Source: an uncultured Prochlorococcus sp.
GTDB taxonomy: Bacteria > Cyanobacteriota > Cyanobacteriia > PCC-6307 > Cyanobiaceae
Assembly (NCBI GenBank): GCA_902622705.1
Contig: CACNQT010000012.1
Location: 1 to 34,191, forward strand
Reading direction: 5' to 3'
DNA: 34,191 nt
The notes below the pieces were generated by a model. The model was not told where the DNA came from. It searched no databases and saw nothing but the letters and a program-made list of their open reading frames with translations. This document shows, piece by piece, positions 32,236 to 34,191 of this stretch (position 1 is its first letter; each line of letters opens with the position of its first letter). The position numbers and the translations under genes were made by a program.

Positions 32236-32541
32236 ATGTCTTGTTCTATAACATCTGTTTTTACTTTTAAAATTGAAAGCACTTTCGATGAATGGGCTGC
32301 AATATTTGATAGTGCAGAAGCAGATAAAAGGCATTCAGAATTTGATATTAAGCCACTTTTTAGAGGAATAAGTAAGGAAGATCCTCAAAAAGTTATTGTC
32401 ATTCATCAAGCTCCAGAAGGAAATGTTCAGAAGTTTGTGGAAGCTAATGGAGACTGGATGGCAACCCATAGAGTTGACCTTTCAACAATGGAAGAATCAT
32501 CTTGGACTTCTTCAGCAACAACGGAAAGTTGTTGTGATTAA
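32236..32541 (+). CDS. DUF3764-like protein with Cys-rich end
   Basis: A 101-residue soluble protein resembling the DUF3764 protein at 18984: an ITSVFTFKIESTFDEWAAIF start, GISKEDPQKVIVIHQAP in the centre, and VEANGDWMATHRVDLSTMEE. It differs in a Ser/Thr-rich tail ending SCCD and in Cys3 near the start, which could bind metal or form disulfides. The 32545 lipoprotein gene follows after 3 bases. Unknown function. Confidence 0.7.
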   Translation: MSCSITSVFTFKIESTFDEWAAIFDSAEADKRHSEFDIKPLFRGISKEDPQKVIVIHQAPEGNVQKFVEANGDWMATHRVDLSTMEESSWTSSATTESCCD

Positions 32542-32544
32542 CAA

Positions 32545-32793
32545 ATGAAAAGACTGCTATTCCCACTACTAGCTCTCTCAACTATTTTCCTTGCGAGTTG
32601 TACTAATAACTCAAACAAAATAGCTACTCAAAAGATTTCTGAAACCCAAAAACAGAGAGAAGTTTGTCTCGATTGGTATGGATACAGAATTGATACCAAG
32701 AAAGCAATTAATGATTTAAATCTCAAAATCGAAACCGAATCAGAATTAATGGCTTACTGTGATTTCTTCAAGAATGTAGCTGATACAAAATAG
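32545..32793 (+). CDS. Small lipoprotein
   Basis: An 82-residue protein. The signal peptide MKRLLFPLLALSTIFLASC has a lipobox LASC with Cys19 as the lipidation site. The mature part is helical and polar (KISETQKQREVCLDWYGYRID, then INDLNLKIETESELMAYCDFF) with two cysteines. The start MKRLLFPLLA matches the signal peptides at 22443 and 25638. Not a recognised family. Confidence 0.75.
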   Translation: MKRLLFPLLALSTIFLASCTNNSNKIATQKISETQKQREVCLDWYGYRIDTKKAINDLNLKIETESELMAYCDFFKNVADTK

Positions 32794-32809
32794 ATTTTTA
32801 CAAAAGAAT

Positions 32810-32980
32810 TTATTTTTTGGTGTCTTGCGATCTCATTTCTTTTTGTGCTTCCCTAATTCTTTCTTCAAAGACTGATCTTCTATATGGAGTAACTTCTCCA
32901 TTTTTAGTTGCCAAGATTTGGGCATCATAAAGCTTCTTGGCTCTTGTAATTTTTTCTCTTATTTGAGAGAGCTCATTCAT
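32810..32980 (-). CDS. Small basic helical protein
   Basis: A 56-residue frame (ATG at 32980) encoding a highly charged helix: MNELSQIREKITRAKKLYDA, then TPYRRSVFEERIREAQKEM and a basic end. The alternating charges and Leu/Ile spacing look like a real small protein. Unknown family. It converges with the lipoprotein gene ending at 32793. Confidence 0.6.
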   Translation of the reverse strand: MNELSQIREKITRAKKLYDAQILATKNGEVTPYRRSVFEERIREAQKEMRSQDTKK

Positions 32981-33024
32981 GATCTTATGCAGTTAATGAG
33001 AATCCCGTTCCCTATTCTCATTTC

Positions 33025-33111
33025 ATGCGTCCAAATAAATTGGATGAACGTAGAAGTAAGCTAACATTAAAAAAGAAGGTCGGATTTAAGATATATTTAA
33101 AAAATCTTTAA
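33025..33111 (+). CDS. Possible 28-residue basic peptide
   Basis: ATG at 33025 to TAA at 33111 encodes MRPNKLDERRSKLTLKKKVG then FKIYLKNL. Lys/Arg content is very high. It may be a nucleic-acid-binding microprotein or simply chance; no strong ribosome-binding site is seen. Divergent from the 56-residue gene. Confidence 0.3.
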   Translation: MRPNKLDERRSKLTLKKKVGFKIYLKNL

Positions 33112-33131
33112 AAGTAGTTTTAAATAAAATT

Positions 33132-33386
33132 TTAAATAGAAATTTTATCTAGAGGTAAAATATTTTGGGCCTCAATTGAGTCCAAATGAATTTCATTCTC
33201 TGTATCTTTATACAATCTTCTTGATTGTGGTGATTTAAGGGCGTTATTGTAATTTTCAATAAATTCCGAATCATCCAAAATAGATTTATTTTCTCTTTTA
33301 AAACTTTCTTTATAAGAATATTTGATATGCCCTATTTCTTGGGCTTGATTTGAGTTTTTGGGAGAAGGTGAATTTTTTTTAATCAT
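33132..33386 (-). CDS. Hypothetical soluble protein
   Basis: An 84-residue polar protein (KKNSPSPKNSNQAQEIGHIK, then FIENYNNALKSPQSRRLYKD, LDSIEAQNILPLDKI). Its N-terminal third is likely disordered and no membrane segment or cysteine is present. I cannot assign a family. Stand-alone gene. Confidence 0.5.
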   Translation of the reverse strand: MIKKNSPSPKNSNQAQEIGHIKYSYKESFKRENKSILDDSEFIENYNNALKSPQSRRLYKDTENEIHLDSIEAQNILPLDKISI

Positions 33387-33568
33387 TTATTATTTTTTTA
33401 TATGATTGTCTTCAATATTCAAGGAGTGGAAATATAGAAGACCTATCTAACCTAAGATTATTGGATTAAGAAGTTATTAAGTAAAAAATAAATTTGTTTA
33501 AAAAATTTCTAAATTTTTAAATAAAATATTTTTTCTAATAGTCAAAAGTTTATTTAATAAGAATTTAA

Positions 33569-33754
33569 TTAAAAATTAACAATAGAGACCTAAAAGATAA
33601 AAATGAACAAAATCAACTTATTAACTTCATTACATTTTCAATTCTTGAAAGTAAAAGAGTTGAAGACAGATTACTTAGAAATGAAATTCATAGCTATCTT
33701 ACCCAACTAAATAAAAAACAATTAAAAGCAATTACAAGTGAATTTCTCATTTAA
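33569..33754 (+). pseudogene. Start-less open frame, likely gene fragment
   Basis: The frame from 33569 to the TAA at 33754 has 61 codons with protein-like content (NEQNQLINFITFSILESKRV, then EDRLLRNEIHSYLTQLNKKQLKAI). There is no ATG, GTG or TTG in frame. A different frame has an ATG at 33603 but gives only a poorer 35-residue product. It may be the tail of a gene whose 5' part has been deleted, or use ATT as start. I do not recognise it. Confidence 0.35.
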
Positions 33755-33762
33755 AAAAAAAT

Positions 33763-34164
33763 ATGAAAAAGCTACTGTTTGTATTTATTCTTATTCTTAC
33801 TTCTTGCAGTACAAAAGATGAATTATCCATTAACCAAGATGATTTATCCATTACAAAAGATGAAATTTCGATCACGAAAGGTGAATCATCCATTACTGAT
33901 GAAAAAAAATTATTTTATGTAACTAAAGAAACTGCTGTTCGTCTTTGTGGAGGTAAATCCAGAATAATTGAAAGTGAAAATGAAGAAATCATCAAAATAG
34001 AAGTCAAAGATTTTTCAAATGTTGAAAAAGAAAAATTTGTTCAATTTACTCTCGTTGAGACAGATAGGAAAGGTGGTAAATATAGAATTGTTAATTGTTA
34101 TCCAAATAAAGATCCTAAGAAATCGGTAATTAAAACAATCAAGACTAATTACAAGTTAAATTAG
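33763..34164 (+). CDS. Lipoprotein with heptapeptide repeats
   Basis: A 133-residue protein with signal peptide and lipobox LTSC (Cys15). Residues about 21-47 are four tandem 7-residue units: LSINQDD, LSITKDE, ISITKGE and a shorter SSITDE. They are encoded by matching 21-base repeats. A beta-rich domain with two cysteines follows (TAVRLCGGKSRIIESENEE to RIVNCYPNKD). The repeat looks like a polar spacer that holds the domain off the membrane. Unknown family; function not assigned. Confidence 0.72.
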   Translation: MKKLLFVFILILTSCSTKDELSINQDDLSITKDEISITKGESSITDEKKLFYVTKETAVRLCGGKSRIIESENEEIIKIEVKDFSNVEKEKFVQFTLVETDRKGGKYRIVNCYPNKDPKKSVIKTIKTNYKLN

Positions 34165-34168
34165 TCTT
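34141..34168 (+). repeat. Perfect 10-bp inverted repeat over the lipoprotein stop codon
   Basis: AAGACTAATT (34141-34150) and AATTAGTCTT (34159-34168) pair perfectly around an 8-base loop. The stop TAG of the lipoprotein gene is inside the right arm. No T-tract follows, so a Rho-independent terminator role is uncertain; it may protect the 3' end of the message. Confidence 0.55.
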
Positions 34169-34191
34169 AGGTCAACTAGATAAAATGAAAA

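Noticed and set aside
18934-34191. CRISPR array, integrase gene, or second tRNA-Thr 3' fragment as an attachment site
   Set aside because: I looked through the region and saw no regularly spaced repeats, no tyrosine or serine recombinase motifs and no copy of the tRNA 3' end.

Overview
The window looks like high-light-adapted Prochlorococcus. The whole sequence is AT-rich and tightly packed. It carries marine-cyanobacterial markers (pipX-pipY, sepF, a YlqD-like protein, a DUF1823 protein, high-light-inducible hli genes, DUF3764/DUF3303/DUF3804/DUF3721 families) and cyanobacterial-type tRNAs. The organism call is inference from gene content, since no database was searched.

Positions 1-18674 are ordinary core chromosome. 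From left to right: sulfur amino-acid synthesis (a cystathionine gamma-synthase-like gene cut by the window edge, then cysK); a minus-strand group (queA, pyruvate dehydrogenase E2, ylqD-like, acyl-CoA synthetase, lipB); a plus-strand group (hpf/lrtA, a degenerate deoC, recO, a family-4 glycosyltransferase); and a long minus-strand series (proC, sepF, pipY, pipX, ecfT-like, der, DUF1823, cobI, miaE, aroQ). Two tRNA genes, Tyr(GTA) and Thr(GGT), follow at 18770-18933.

Positions 18934-34191, after the tRNA pair, have the character of a genomic island: short genes, many secreted or membrane proteins, remnants, repeats and few housekeeping genes. It holds (i) an hli cluster with companion small membrane proteins (19703-21136); (ii) the C-terminal stump of a phage/plasmid D5-type primase-helicase (21165-21920); (iii) a minus-strand operon with a CopG-like DUF411 protein, a MauE/DoxX-like protein, a DUF3721 protein and a PepSY-helix-like protein (22518-24302), which suggests copper handling, with a secreted type-1 copper protein close by (25229-25633); (iv) small stress-type genes sharing a repeated promoter-like element; (v) a phosphonate/phosphite-type ABC transporter phnD-phnC-phnE-phnE followed by an ACR3 arsenite exporter (26980-31477), with a divergent Crp/Fnr-type regulator; and (vi) small secreted or lipoprotein genes to the end.

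The most unusual feature is a short element around ATTGACAGTC(G/A)ATC plus a TAnnAT hexamer. It occurs six times between 19269 and 26800. Five copies precede a small accessory gene and three share a near-identical GGGGCAATTAGCTCC-T-tract leader. It looks like one regulatory module placed in front of unrelated island genes.
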